A stretch of 64,000 bases of DNA from Algibacter miyuki (GCF_030409805.1 NZ_JAUFQP010000013.1:502501-566500); one strand, 5' to 3'; numbered from the stretch's first letter, positions 27,531 to 36,758 are shown. Notes: generated by a model from the letters alone, not told the origin. Numbers and translations: made by a program.

Positions 27531-27700
27531 ATATTAACGAAAGGGGCTCACGCCGACGATTTAGAGTTAATAGTTAAGGTAGTTATTCAGTGAAAACAGG
27601 AAACAACATATCTCTTATCTCTTCTGTTTTAGTAGCAAATACTAAAGCAACTGTTGTGCGTATTCCTAGTATTCGCCCCTTGGGGCTTTTCAATTAAGAG
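27531..27700 (+). promoter_or_regulatory. Candidate attenuator leader of the arg-pro operon
   Basis: Near the predicted 5' end AAGGGGC (27541-27547) is exactly complementary to GCCCCTT (27675-27681), which also forms the hairpin GCCC-CTTG-GGGC (27675-27686) followed by TTTT. The two pairings exclude each other, as expected of an antiterminator and a terminator. A 35-codon ORF covers the space between. The hairpin is short and its T-run is only four, so it may act on translation or not at all. Confidence 0.45.
27590..27697 (+). CDS. Candidate leader peptide of the arg-pro operon
   Basis: A 35-codon ORF with a GTG start. It ends VRIPSIRPLGLFN with Arg codons at positions 24 and 29, and the second overlaps the 5' arm of the hairpin at 27675. 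An in-frame stop lies just upstream, so no longer form exists. Arginine enrichment is modest, so this is less certain than the ilv leader; it may be a chance ORF in a structured leader. Confidence 0.35.
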   Translation: MKTGNNISLISSVLVANTKATVVRIPSIRPLGLFN

Positions 27701-27849
27701 AGCTATTCGCTTTCGAATTTTCGTTATTTTTTAGAGTAAATTTTTTTCATGTGTTATTATAGCTCTGTCTATTTGCATATGGTTAGTTTTAAAACCAATT
27801 ATTTGTACTTGGTTTTATATAAATTTAAGCCTTTAAGGGTATAATAAAA

Positions 27850-28422
27850 ATGAATACGACATTGGAAATAGATATTTTAAGTGTTATAGAAAAAGCTGAG
27901 GCCTATTGTTCTAATGAAGACATAGAAATAAAGCTAGTTTATAAACTTTCAAATAAAACTTTAGAATTAATTTCAGAACGGTCAAAAGAACTTTCTACAT
28001 TGTACTATGTTGATGTTGACATGTTAAGAATTCGTGCTGAAAACGGCTGTTTTATATTGAAAAAAAATGATAGAATTTATGGGCATATTTTTGTTCATGA
28101 GCATCATGTAAAAGGACATTCGGTTTATGAACGTACGTCGTTATGGGTCGATCGCGAATGCCGTAATAGTAACTTGGGGTTGTTGTTAATGTCCAGAATG
28201 ACCGAGTTGTTTTCCGATACGTTTCTTATTTCAGTGGCGCAAACACCCAAAGTGCATTATTATAACGAATTGCTTGGGATGACCCACGTTACCTTAGCTA
28301 AAATGTCTGTTGGACTAGTTGAGGAACTTGAGAAATTAGGGAAATTACGTGATGAGTTGAATTTCAAATATTACGTTAATGAATGTTTCAAGTCTGAAAT
28401 AGGTCAGTTAAAACAAATTTAA
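27850..28422 (+). CDS. GNAT-family acyltransferase at the head of the arginine operon
   Basis: 190 residues. The acetyl-CoA-fold core lies at about 60-150: a beta segment GHIFVHEHHVKGHSVYERTS, then LWVDRECRNSNLGLLLMSRM resembling the CoA-binding loop and helix, then HYYNELLGMTH. It starts the operon, 29 nt before argG. No argA or argJ is present in the window, so it may make the N-acylglutamate that begins the pathway (acetyl or succinyl). The fold is likely; the reaction is inferred from position only. Confidence 0.75.
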   Translation: MNTTLEIDILSVIEKAEAYCSNEDIEIKLVYKLSNKTLELISERSKELSTLYYVDVDMLRIRAENGCFILKKNDRIYGHIFVHEHHVKGHSVYERTSLWVDRECRNSNLGLLLMSRMTELFSDTFLISVAQTPKVHYYNELLGMTHVTLAKMSVGLVEELEKLGKLRDELNFKYYVNECFKSEIGQLKQI

Positions 28423-28451
28423 ATTATAGAATAAGTTATACAAATTATAAA

Positions 28452-29633
28452 ATGAAAAAATTAGTCATAGCATACAGTGGAGGGTTAGATACATCATACT
28501 GTGCCGTTAGTTTATCAAAAGAATACGATGTACACGCCGTAAGTGTAAATACAGGTGGTTTTACCGAAGAAGAAATTAAGCATATTGAAAGTAATGCCTA
28601 TAAAATGGGCGTTTCAACTTATAAAAATATTGATGCCGTAGCAACCTTTTACAAAAAAGTAGTGAAGTATTTAATTTTTGGAAACGTTTTAAAAAATAGT
28701 ACATACCCTCTTTCAGTAAGTGCAGAACGTATTATTCAAGCTATTGAAATTATAGAATATGCTAAAAGTATTGATGCCGAATACATTGCGCATGGTAGTA
28801 CTGGAGCCGGAAACGATCAAGTACGTTTTGATATGATTTTTCAAACATTGGCGCCAAATATTAAAATTATTACGCCAATTAGAGATAAGAAATTAGCCAG
28901 ACAAGAAGAAATAGACTATTTAAAAGCTGAAGGTATTGATATGCCTTGGGAAAAATCTAAATACTCTGTAAATAAAGGACTTTGGGGAACAAGTGTTGGA
29001 GGTGTTGAAACATTAAAGTCTGAAAAGCCTTTACCAAGTGAAGCATACCCGTCGCAATTAGAAAAAGAAGGTGAAGAAAAAGTAACTTTAACTTTTAAAA
29101 ATGGTGAATTTGTAGCGTTAAATGGAGAAGAAAATGCTCCGGAAGTTAATATTGAAAACTTAAATGATATCGCTTCGGCTTACGCTATTGGTAGAGATAT
29201 TCACGTGGGAGATACCATTGTTGGTACTAAAGGACGTGTTGGTTTTGAAGCTGCAGCATCTTTAATTACCGTAAAAGCACACCATTTATTAGAGAAACAC
29301 ACTTTAACAAAATGGCAATTACAACACAAAGAATATTTATCTAGTTTTTATGGTATGCATTTACATGAAGGACAATATTTAGATCCTGTAATGCGAGATA
29401 CGGAAGCGTTTTTACAAAGTTCTCAAAAAATGGTTTCTGGTGATGTTGTTGTGACTTTAAAGCCTTATCATTTTTCTTTGGATGGTATTGTTTCTGCGCA
29501 TGATTTAATGTCGAGTAAATTCAGTACTTACGGAGAAGAAAATAAAGCTTGGACAGCAGATGATGCTAAAGGGTTTATTAAGATTTTTGGAAATCAAAAT
29601 AAAATATACAGACAAGTAAATTCTGAAGAGTAA
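28452..29633 (+). CDS. argG: Argininosuccinate synthase
   Basis: Joins citrulline and aspartate with ATP, the penultimate step to arginine. The 393-residue protein starts with the ATP-pyrophosphatase P-loop AYSGGLDTSYC (residues 8-18) and has the AHGSTGAGNDQVRFD segment near 117. Length is typical. It sits second in the operon, with argC 54 nt downstream. Confidence 0.96.
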   Translation: MKKLVIAYSGGLDTSYCAVSLSKEYDVHAVSVNTGGFTEEEIKHIESNAYKMGVSTYKNIDAVATFYKKVVKYLIFGNVLKNSTYPLSVSAERIIQAIEIIEYAKSIDAEYIAHGSTGAGNDQVRFDMIFQTLAPNIKIITPIRDKKLARQEEIDYLKAEGIDMPWEKSKYSVNKGLWGTSVGGVETLKSEKPLPSEAYPSQLEKEGEEKVTLTFKNGEFVALNGEENAPEVNIENLNDIASAYAIGRDIHVGDTIVGTKGRVGFEAAASLITVKAHHLLEKHTLTKWQLQHKEYLSSFYGMHLHEGQYLDPVMRDTEAFLQSSQKMVSGDVVVTLKPYHFSLDGIVSAHDLMSSKFSTYGEENKAWTADDAKGFIKIFGNQNKIYRQVNSEE

Positions 29634-29642
29634 AAGTATCTG

Positions 29643-29672
29643 GAGCTGTTATTTTTTTTAATTTAACAGCTC
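29643..29672 (+). repeat. Intercistronic hairpin argG-argC
   Basis: GAGCTGTT and AACAGCTC form an 8-bp stem around a 14-nt T-rich loop. No T-run follows, so it is more likely an mRNA stability or processing element than a terminator. Confidence 0.5.
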
Positions 29673-29687
29673 TATAAAATATATAGA

Positions 29688-30671
29688 ATGAAAAATATTG
29701 AAGTTGGAATTATTGGAGGTGCGGGCTATACGGCTGGTGAGTTAATTCGTTTATTAATCCATCACCCAAATACAAATATAAATTTTGTGTTTAGCACATC
29801 GAATGCCGGAAATAAAATAAGTAAAATACATCAGGATTTAGTGGGGTCATTAGATCAAGAATTTACCGATACTGTAAATCCAGAGGTTGATGTTTTGTTT
29901 TTATGTTTAGGACACGGAAATTCGGTGAAGTTTTTATCGGCTAACAAATTTTCTGATAATACCAAAATTATCGATTTAGGAAATGATTTTAGACTAGAAG
30001 CCGATAAGGTTTTTGAAGGTAAAACATTTGTTTACGGTTTACCAGAATTACAGAGACCAACCATTGAAACGGCAAATTATATTGCCAATCCTGGTTGTTT
30101 TGCAACGGCCATTCAACTCGCCTTATTGCCATTGGCAAACGAGGGTGTATTAAGTAAAGATGTGCATATTAATGCGGTAACTGGCGCTACTGGAGCAGGA
30201 ACTTCGTTATCTGCAACTACGCATTATACGTGGCGTGATAATAATTTTTCGTACTATAAACCTTTCACGCATCAGCATTTAGGAGAAATTAATCAATCGG
30301 TTAAGCAATTACAAAACAATTTTTCTTCGGAAATTTTATTTATGCCAAATCGCGGAAATTTTTCTAGAGGTATTTTTGCAACACTTTACACCGATTATTC
30401 AGGAACGCTTGAAGGCGCTAAGGCATTATACAAAGCATTTTATGAAGATGCAGCGTTTACTTTTGTGTCCGATGAAGAATTACATTTAAAACAAGTGGTA
30501 AATACCAATAAATGTTTAATACATTTACATATGCATAATGGTAAATTATTAGTTACAAGTGTAATTGATAATTTATTAAAAGGTGCTTCGGGACAAGCAG
30601 TTCAAAATATGAACTTAATGTTTGGTTTAGAGGAAACTACGGGCTTGGGTTTAAAGGCTACGTATTTTTAG
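29688..30671 (+). CDS. argC: N-acyl-gamma-glutamyl-phosphate reductase
   Basis: NADPH reduction of N-acylglutamyl phosphate to the semialdehyde. 327 residues, with the Rossmann motif GIIGGAGYTAGELIRLL (residues 8-24) and the catalytic-Cys segment NPGCFATAIQLAL near 137. Given the ArgF' type downstream, the natural substrate is probably the N-succinyl form. Confidence 0.95.
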   Translation: MKNIEVGIIGGAGYTAGELIRLLIHHPNTNINFVFSTSNAGNKISKIHQDLVGSLDQEFTDTVNPEVDVLFLCLGHGNSVKFLSANKFSDNTKIIDLGNDFRLEADKVFEGKTFVYGLPELQRPTIETANYIANPGCFATAIQLALLPLANEGVLSKDVHINAVTGATGAGTSLSATTHYTWRDNNFSYYKPFTHQHLGEINQSVKQLQNNFSSEILFMPNRGNFSRGIFATLYTDYSGTLEGAKALYKAFYEDAAFTFVSDEELHLKQVVNTNKCLIHLHMHNGKLLVTSVIDNLLKGASGQAVQNMNLMFGLEETTGLGLKATYF

Positions 30672-30684
30672 AATATGGTTTTTT

Positions 30685-30704
30685 ATTTCCGTGAAGACGG
30701 AAAT
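30685..30704 (+). repeat. Short palindromic repeat, copy 1
   Basis: ATTTCCGT-GAAG-ACGGAAAT, an 8-bp hairpin with a GAAG loop. It matches the repeat at 60414-60433 except for a compensated T-A/C-G pair. Both lie 3' of a gene and just before a Flavo-1-like element. Confidence 0.75.
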
Positions 30705-30770
30705 TTATAGAAGTTGTTTCCTTTTTTTTACTGAATTGTTTTAACATTTGAGTAAACACAGAACAGTGGT

Positions 30771-30859
30771 GCGTTAGGGATTGAACGGTATGTTTGAGCT
30801 CCCTGACCTTTTGGGAAGGAGCGAGTAGTAAAAGCCCGACCCTTTTTCGGGAAACGCCC
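30771..30859 (+). ncRNA. Flavo-1-like structured element, copy C (divergent)
   Basis: Between argC and proC, plus strand. Closing stem GCGTT/AACGC, followed by AGGGATTGA; the 3' half has AAAGCCCGACC and a short CCCTTTTTCGGG hairpin. The usual GCGGCATCC block is replaced by a different inner hairpin (GCTCC/GGAGC). Least similar of the five copies. Confidence 0.55.
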
Positions 30860-30931
30860 AAAAATAACACTTGAAAAAGAGGTTTTTTATTGTTGCAGAA
30901 ATGTGATGACAAAGACATAAAATTTAGCATT

Positions 30932-31726
30932 ATGAAGGTAGCCATTATTGGTGCGGGAAGTTTAGGCCAGTCCATTGCGAAGGGTTTGTTAACTTCGGAA
31001 GCGTTGACGAGTTTGTATTTAACAAAACGAAACTTAAGCGCTTTAAAAGAATTTGATCATTCGGAAAAAGTAACGTTAACTACAGATAATGTTGAGGCGG
31101 TAAAACATGCAGATATTGTTATTTTTGCTATTCAACCGAGACATTTTGAAGGGATATTAAACGACCTGAAACCACATTTAAGTAAGGATCATATTTTAAT
31201 TTCGGTAATTACCGGTTTTGCTATAGCCAGAATTGAGGCTATTGTTGGTGAAGATAGTTACGTGGTGCGTGCTATGCCAAATACTGCGGCGTCTGTGGGA
31301 CAATCAATGACTTGTATTTCGACCAACAAAAAAGGAAAGGAAAAAATTGACTTAGCAATTACTATTTTTAATAGTATGGGAACGTCATTAGAAATTCCGG
31401 AGGAACAATTGCAAGCAGCTACAGTAATTTGTGCTAGTGGTATTGCCTTTTGGATGCGCTTAATTCGTGCAACTACGCAAGGTGCTGTTCAGTTAGGTTT
31501 TGAGGCGCACGAAGCACATCAACTAGCCATGCAAACCTGTTTTGGTGCTGCTAGTTTATTGAAACAATCGGGGAAACACCCAGAAGAAGAAATAGACCGT
31601 GTTACAACGCCTAGTGGTTGTACTATTGAAGGTTTGAATGAAATGGAACACCGCGGTTTAAGTTCGTCGCTTATAAAAGGAATAAATGCATCTTTCGAGA
31701 AAATTAACCAGATAAAAAATAATTAG
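30932..31726 (+). CDS. proC: Pyrroline-5-carboxylate reductase
   Basis: Last step of proline synthesis. I take the ATG at 30932, which gives 264 residues beginning MKVAIIGAGSLGQSIAKGLL, the expected N-terminal Rossmann motif; the longer frame needs a TTG start at 30890 and adds residues unlike the family. The C-terminal signature reads ATTPSGCTIEGLNEM-like (VTTPSGCTIEGL). Two nucleotides separate it from argD. A proline gene inside the arginine operon is common in Flavobacteriia. Confidence 0.95.
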   Translation: MKVAIIGAGSLGQSIAKGLLTSEALTSLYLTKRNLSALKEFDHSEKVTLTTDNVEAVKHADIVIFAIQPRHFEGILNDLKPHLSKDHILISVITGFAIARIEAIVGEDSYVVRAMPNTAASVGQSMTCISTNKKGKEKIDLAITIFNSMGTSLEIPEEQLQAATVICASGIAFWMRLIRATTQGAVQLGFEAHEAHQLAMQTCFGAASLLKQSGKHPEEEIDRVTTPSGCTIEGLNEMEHRGLSSSLIKGINASFEKINQIKNN

Positions 31727-31728
31727 CT

Positions 31729-32883
31729 ATGCCACTATTTAATGTATATCCGTTGTATAATGTTACACCTGTTTCAGGCAAAGGCATTTATGTTTATGAT
31801 GAAAAAGGAACCGAATATTTAGACCTTTATGGTGGTCATGCCGTAATTTCAATTGGGCATGCACATCCTGAATATGTTGATGCTATATCGGAACAAGTGG
31901 CTACGTTAGGTTTTTATTCGAATGCGATTCAAAATCCGTTACAGGTAGAATTAGCCGACAGACTTGAAGCGCTTTCTGGTTGTGAAGGGTATGAGTTGTT
32001 TTTATGTAATTCGGGAGCAGAAGCTAATGAGAACGCTTTAAAATTAGCCTCTTTTAAAACAGATAAAAAACGTGTTATTGCCTTTAGTAATGGGTTTCAC
32101 GGAAGAACGTCGGCAGCTGTTGCAGCAACCGATAATAAAAACATTATAGCGCCAATTAACGCGCAACAAGCTGTAACTATTTTGCCTTTAAATGATATTG
32201 AAGGGGTGAAACGTGAGTTAGAAAAGGGCGATGTTTGTGCTGTTATTGTCGAGTTTATTCAGGGCGTTGGTGGATTGGATCAAGGTACTGCTGAATTTTT
32301 CGAAACCGTTGATCAGCTTTGTAAAGCAAACAATACATTTTTTATTGCCGATGAGGTACAATCGGGTTATGGCCGTTCGGGAAAATTCTTTGCTTTTCAA
32401 CATTATAATGTAACGCCAGATGTTATTTCGATAGCAAAGGGTATGGGGAATGGTTTTCCAATAGGAGGCATTTTAATTCACCCGATCATTGAAGCTAAAT
32501 TTGGGATGTTAGGTACCACGTTTGGTGGAAATCACTTGGCTTGTGCTGCAGGTTTATCGGTTTTAAATGTGATTGAGAAACAAGACCTTATGAGTAACGT
32601 CAATGTCATGTCTGAGTATTTCATAAAAATAGCTAAAACCATCCCGCAGATAAAAAATATTAAAGGAAAAGGACTTATGCTTGGTTTAGAATTTGATTTC
32701 GAAGTAGGCGAGTTACGCAAAGAATTAATATATAACCACCATATCTTTACTGGTGGTGCTTCCAATAAAAAGTTACTGAGAATTTTACCTCCATTAACCA
32801 TTAGAAAAGAGCATATTAATATGTTTTTTGAAGCTTTAGTTGAAGTTTTAAGTGAGGTTGAAGAATTGGAAGTGGAAAATTAA
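31729..32883 (+). CDS. argD: Acetylornithine/succinylornithine aminotransferase
   Basis: PLP-dependent transamination of N-acylglutamate semialdehyde to N-acylornithine. 384 residues with CNSGAEANENALKLA near residue 88, the DEVQSGYGRSGKFFAF segment near 205, and the PLP lysine in ISIAKGMGNGFPIGG near 228. Next to proC and upstream of proA; the two pathways share glutamate as precursor. Confidence 0.95.
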   Translation: MPLFNVYPLYNVTPVSGKGIYVYDEKGTEYLDLYGGHAVISIGHAHPEYVDAISEQVATLGFYSNAIQNPLQVELADRLEALSGCEGYELFLCNSGAEANENALKLASFKTDKKRVIAFSNGFHGRTSAAVAATDNKNIIAPINAQQAVTILPLNDIEGVKRELEKGDVCAVIVEFIQGVGGLDQGTAEFFETVDQLCKANNTFFIADEVQSGYGRSGKFFAFQHYNVTPDVISIAKGMGNGFPIGGILIHPIIEAKFGMLGTTFGGNHLACAAGLSVLNVIEKQDLMSNVNVMSEYFIKIAKTIPQIKNIKGKGLMLGLEFDFEVGELRKELIYNHHIFTGGASNKKLLRILPPLTIRKEHINMFFEALVEVLSEVEELEVEN

Positions 32884-33006
32884 AATATAGAATAAAGAGA
32901 AAAGGAAATAGAACAAATATTGATGAAATAGGAGAATGGCTTAATTTATACTTTTCAAAATCTTTGTACGGATTACGGTAGACGGCATATTGTTTACTAA
33001 TAAAAA

Positions 33007-34215
33007 ATGAACACTAAAAAAATGAACACCTTATTATCCATAGAAACAAGAAATGCGGTTTTGCTTAAAATGGCTGTGCTATTAGAGCAAGAACGTGAGG
33101 CTATTATTAACATTAACAAAACAGATTTAGAAGCGTATAAAGGTGAGGATATTTCGATGTTCGACCGTTTAAAAGTTGACGATTTTAAGGTTGATGAAAT
33201 GATTAAATCCGTTAAGCATTTAGCATCGCAAGATGATCCTGTAGGTGTAGAGCGTTTCAGTTTTAAGCATGATAACGGGATGCAGGTTTATAATAAAACA
33301 GCATCGTTTGGTACGGTTTTAATTATATATGAATCGCGCCCAGATGTTACTGTTGAAGCGGCTGGTATTGCTTTTAAATCGGGTAATAAAATTTTATTAA
33401 AAGGCGGAAAAGAATCTTTAAAATCAAACTTAAAAATTGTAGAACTCTGGCACCAAGCTTTAAAAGAGGAAGGCGCATCAGCTGATTGGGTAGAATATTT
33501 ACAATTCAACAGAACAGAAACACAAGCTTTTTTAGAGAAACCAACACAAAAAGTCGATTTAATTGTGCCACGTGGAGGTGAGCGTTTAATTGCTTTTGTA
33601 AAGGAACACGCTACTTGTCCGGTGATTATTTCTGGACGTGGTAATAATTTTGTTTATGTGCATAAAGATGCCGATTTAGATATTGCTATTGATCTTATCA
33701 TGAATGGGAAATCTAAAATTTCGGCTTGTAATGCGGTTGATAAGATTTTAATTGACCAAAATCTAGCAGATAAAGATGCCTTTGTAAATCGATTAATTAC
33801 AAAATTAAAAGAGACTAATATTGAAGTTTTAGGAGATGCTAACATTTCTAAAAATCATGAAGTGGAAGCCATTACTTCAGACGATATTTGGTATAAAGAA
33901 TTTTTAGATTATAAAATTCTTATTGGAGAAATAGCATCCAATCAAGATACTATTGGCATGATTAATAAATATTCTGGTGGGCATTCATCTGTTATTGTAA
34001 CTACAAATAACGAGGAAGCTAAAGTGTTTATGGAAAATGTAGATACAGCGGCAGTTTATCATAATGCATCCACACGTTTTACTGATGGTGGTCAACTTGG
34101 TTTAGGAGGCGAATTGGCCATAAGTACCGATAAATTACACCAACGCGGACCTATTGGTTTACAGCATTTGGTAACAAACAAATGGTATGTTCACGGAAAC
34201 GGGCAAATAAGATAA
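33007..34215 (+). CDS. proA: Glutamate-5-semialdehyde dehydrogenase
   Basis: Reduces glutamyl-5-phosphate in proline synthesis. 402 residues from the ATG at 33007; a second ATG at 33022 is equally possible and removes five residues. Family segments are clear: YESRPDVTVEAAGIAFKSGN near residue 110, LIVPRGGERLI near 184, and the Cys-containing GKSKISACNAVDK near 237 where the catalytic Cys lies. One nucleotide separates its stop from proB. Confidence 0.96.
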   Translation: MNTKKMNTLLSIETRNAVLLKMAVLLEQEREAIININKTDLEAYKGEDISMFDRLKVDDFKVDEMIKSVKHLASQDDPVGVERFSFKHDNGMQVYNKTASFGTVLIIYESRPDVTVEAAGIAFKSGNKILLKGGKESLKSNLKIVELWHQALKEEGASADWVEYLQFNRTETQAFLEKPTQKVDLIVPRGGERLIAFVKEHATCPVIISGRGNNFVYVHKDADLDIAIDLIMNGKSKISACNAVDKILIDQNLADKDAFVNRLITKLKETNIEVLGDANISKNHEVEAITSDDIWYKEFLDYKILIGEIASNQDTIGMINKYSGGHSSVIVTTNNEEAKVFMENVDTAAVYHNASTRFTDGGQLGLGGELAISTDKLHQRGPIGLQHLVTNKWYVHGNGQIR

Positions 34216-34216
34216 G

Positions 34217-34981
34217 ATGCAGAAGAAAAAACGAATTTTACTAAAAGTGGGCTCCAACACGCTCACCAAAGAAACCAATTATATTTCGAGAGGTAAAATT
34301 GAAGATATGGCAAGTCAAATTGCAAAACTTCAAGATACTTGCGAGTTTGTTATTGTTAGTTCTGGCGCCATTGCTGCAGCAAAACAGTTTGTAAAATTGG
34401 AAAGTAAGCAAGAGGAGGTATTTGTAAAACAAGCCTTAGCGTCTATCGGGCAGCCACATTTAATTCGTATTTATCAAGAAATTTTTAGAGATTACGGGTT
34501 GTTAACATCGCAGTGTTTACTGTCTTATTCCGATTTTGAAAAACAGGAAAGTAAAACCAATATTGTGAACACCATAAATGTGTTGGTTCAAAATAATTAC
34601 ATTCCTATTATTAATGAGAATGATACGGTAGCAACCGATGAAATTAAGTTTGGAGATAACGATAAATTAGCGGCATTAACGGCTTCGCTTTTAGAAGTCG
34701 ATTTATTAATTATAGCCACAAATACTCATGGTATTTATACCAAGGAATCGATAAAAAGCAATACGCCAGAAACCATTAGAGAGGTTTTAGATTTTGATGA
34801 TTTGAGACGTCAAGTAGTCGATTCAAAATCGTCTCACGGTACAGGTGGCATGCAATCTAAAATTGAAGCTGCAGAAGTAGCTAAAAATTCAAATATTGAA
34901 ACATGGATTGTAAACGGTTTAGAAGACCATTTTATAGTCAATGCTTTTGATGATAAAGTGCCGTTTACCAAAATAAAATAA
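34217..34981 (+). CDS. proB: Glutamate 5-kinase, short form without PUA domain
   Basis: Phosphorylates glutamate, the first step to proline. At 254 residues it has only the amino-acid-kinase domain (RILLKVGSNTLT near residue 5; IVSSGAIAAAK near 46; INENDTVATDEIKFGDNDKL near 134; GTGGMQSKIEAAE near 211). The C-terminal PUA domain of the 367-residue E. coli enzyme is absent. Proline inhibition resides mainly in the kinase domain, so feedback may remain. Follows proA directly. Confidence 0.94.
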   Translation: MQKKKRILLKVGSNTLTKETNYISRGKIEDMASQIAKLQDTCEFVIVSSGAIAAAKQFVKLESKQEEVFVKQALASIGQPHLIRIYQEIFRDYGLLTSQCLLSYSDFEKQESKTNIVNTINVLVQNNYIPIINENDTVATDEIKFGDNDKLAALTASLLEVDLLIIATNTHGIYTKESIKSNTPETIREVLDFDDLRRQVVDSKSSHGTGGMQSKIEAAEVAKNSNIETWIVNGLEDHFIVNAFDDKVPFTKIK

Positions 34982-35038
34982 GTACACATTTACAACGTTA
35001 ATTTAGCGTGTAAATAAAATAATAAAGACATTCAGAAA

Positions 35039-35977
35039 ATGAAACATTACACATCCATAAACGATATCGATAACATCAATTCTTGGATAGAAGAAGCGAA
35101 AGGTTTAAAGAAAAATCCATTACAAAACATTGAATTAGGAAAAAATAAAACCATTGGGTTGTTATTTTTTAATTCGAGTTTGCGTACGCGTTTAAGCACG
35201 CAAAAAGCAGCTTTGAATTTGGGTATGAACCCGATTGTAATGAATGTTTCTGGCGATGCTTGGGGAATCGAATTTGGAGATGGCACAGTAATGAATGGTA
35301 GCACGGCTGAACATATTAAAGAAGCTGCAGCTGTAGTGTCTCAATATTGCGATATTATTGCAGTGCGTGCATTTCCTAGTCTAACCGATAGAGAATTGGA
35401 TGAAAGTGAATATGTTTTAGAGTCTTTTAAAAAGTTTGCTTCCGTTCCTGTGGTAAGTATGGAAAGCGCTACAGGCCACCCGTTGCAAGGTTTAACCGAT
35501 GCGATTACAATTTCAGAACACGCTAAGGTATCTAAACCAAAAGTGGTTTTAAGTTGGGCGCCACACATAAAAGCGTTGCCACACGCTGTTGCAAATAGTT
35601 TTACACAAGCCATGAGAAAAATGGATGTAGAGTTTGTAATAGCAAACCCGGAAGGTTATAATTTAAATCCGGAAATTACTGGAGATACGCCAATTTATCA
35701 CAATCAAGAAGAGGCCTTTAAAGACGCCGATTTTATATATACAAAAAACTGGAGTTCTTATGAAGATTACGGTTTAGTGGATAATATTGATCCTGAATGG
35801 ATGATTACTAAAGATAAAATAGGTGATGCTAAATTTATGCACTGTTTACCGGTGAGACGAAATTTAGTTGTAGAAGACGCTGTTTTAGATAGTGATAGCT
35901 CTTTAGTTATTCAGCAAGCCAATAACCGAACGTATGCCGCGCAATTAGTGCTAAAGAAGATCTTAGAAGACTTATAG
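35039..35977 (+). CDS. argF': N-succinylornithine (or N-acetylornithine) carbamoyltransferase
   Basis: Carbamoylates an N-acylated ornithine instead of free ornithine. 312 residues, with the carbamoyl-phosphate motif NSSLRTRLST at 45-54 and HCLPVRRN near the C-terminus. In B. fragilis SOTCase residue 90 is Pro and in Xanthomonas AOTCase the matching residue is Glu92, and this residue decides succinyl versus acetyl. Here residue 90 is Ala (MNGSTAEHIKEAA), not Glu, pointing to N-succinylornithine. The alignment was done by eye. Its stop directly abuts argB. Confidence 0.92.
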   Translation: MKHYTSINDIDNINSWIEEAKGLKKNPLQNIELGKNKTIGLLFFNSSLRTRLSTQKAALNLGMNPIVMNVSGDAWGIEFGDGTVMNGSTAEHIKEAAAVVSQYCDIIAVRAFPSLTDRELDESEYVLESFKKFASVPVVSMESATGHPLQGLTDAITISEHAKVSKPKVVLSWAPHIKALPHAVANSFTQAMRKMDVEFVIANPEGYNLNPEITGDTPIYHNQEEAFKDADFIYTKNWSSYEDYGLVDNIDPEWMITKDKIGDAKFMHCLPVRRNLVVEDAVLDSDSSLVIQQANNRTYAAQLVLKKILEDL

Positions 35978-36757
35978 ATGAAAGAAAAATTATCGATAGT
36001 AAAAATAGGAGGAAATATCATTGAAGATGAAACGGCTTTAAATGCTTTTCTCAAATTGTTTTCTAATTTAGAAGGCAAGAAAATTTTGGTGCATGGCGGC
36101 GGAAAACGGGCTACACATATCGCGTCAAAACTGGGTATAGAATCGCAAATGGTTAACGGGCGTCGTATTACCGATGCTGAAACTTTAGAGGTGATTACCA
36201 TGGTTTATGGTGGTTTAGTAAATAAAAATGTAGTCGCAAAATTACAAGCTTTAAACACCGACGCAATTGGCTTAACAGGCGCAGATATTAATGCCATTAA
36301 GTCCGTAAAACGTCCGGTAAAAGATATCGATTTTGGTTTTGTAGGCGATGTAAAACAGGTAGCTCATCAATCTATAGATAAATTAATTCAAGCCGATTTC
36401 ACACCTGTTTTCTGTGCAATTACGCACGATGGAAACGGACAATTATTAAATACCAATGCGGATACTATTACTTCGCAAGTTGCGGTTGGTATGAGTGCCT
36501 TGTATGAGACTTCAATTTATTACTGTTTTGAATTGAATGGTGTTTTAGAAGATATTAACGATAAAAATTCAGTAATAAAACACATCGATTCTAATACTTA
36601 TAAAGATTTGTTAGATCGTGGTATTATTGCTGATGGCATGCTTCCGAAGTTAGAAAATTGCTTCGATGCTTTACGTAACGGTGTCAAAAATATAAACATG
36701 GGAAACACAGCGATGTTAACCCAAGAAAATAATAATTTCACAACAATAACCTTATAA
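35978..36757 (+). CDS. argB: N-acylglutamate kinase
   Basis: ATP-dependent phosphorylation of N-acetyl- or N-succinylglutamate. 259 residues of amino-acid-kinase fold: LSIVKIGGNIIEDE at 4-17, KKILVHGGGKRAT near 33, and NTNADTITSQVAVGM near 157. It starts on the nucleotide after the argF' stop and is followed after 1 nt by the argE-like gene. The acyl preference cannot be read from these motifs. Confidence 0.95.
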   Translation: MKEKLSIVKIGGNIIEDETALNAFLKLFSNLEGKKILVHGGGKRATHIASKLGIESQMVNGRRITDAETLEVITMVYGGLVNKNVVAKLQALNTDAIGLTGADINAIKSVKRPVKDIDFGFVGDVKQVAHQSIDKLIQADFTPVFCAITHDGNGQLLNTNADTITSQVAVGMSALYETSIYYCFELNGVLEDINDKNSVIKHIDSNTYKDLLDRGIIADGMLPKLENCFDALRNGVKNINMGNTAMLTQENNNFTTITL

Positions 36758-36758
36758 A

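Noticed and set aside
30890-30931. Longer N-terminus of ProC from TTG
   Set aside because: The Rossmann motif begins directly after the ATG at 30932, as usual for ProC.
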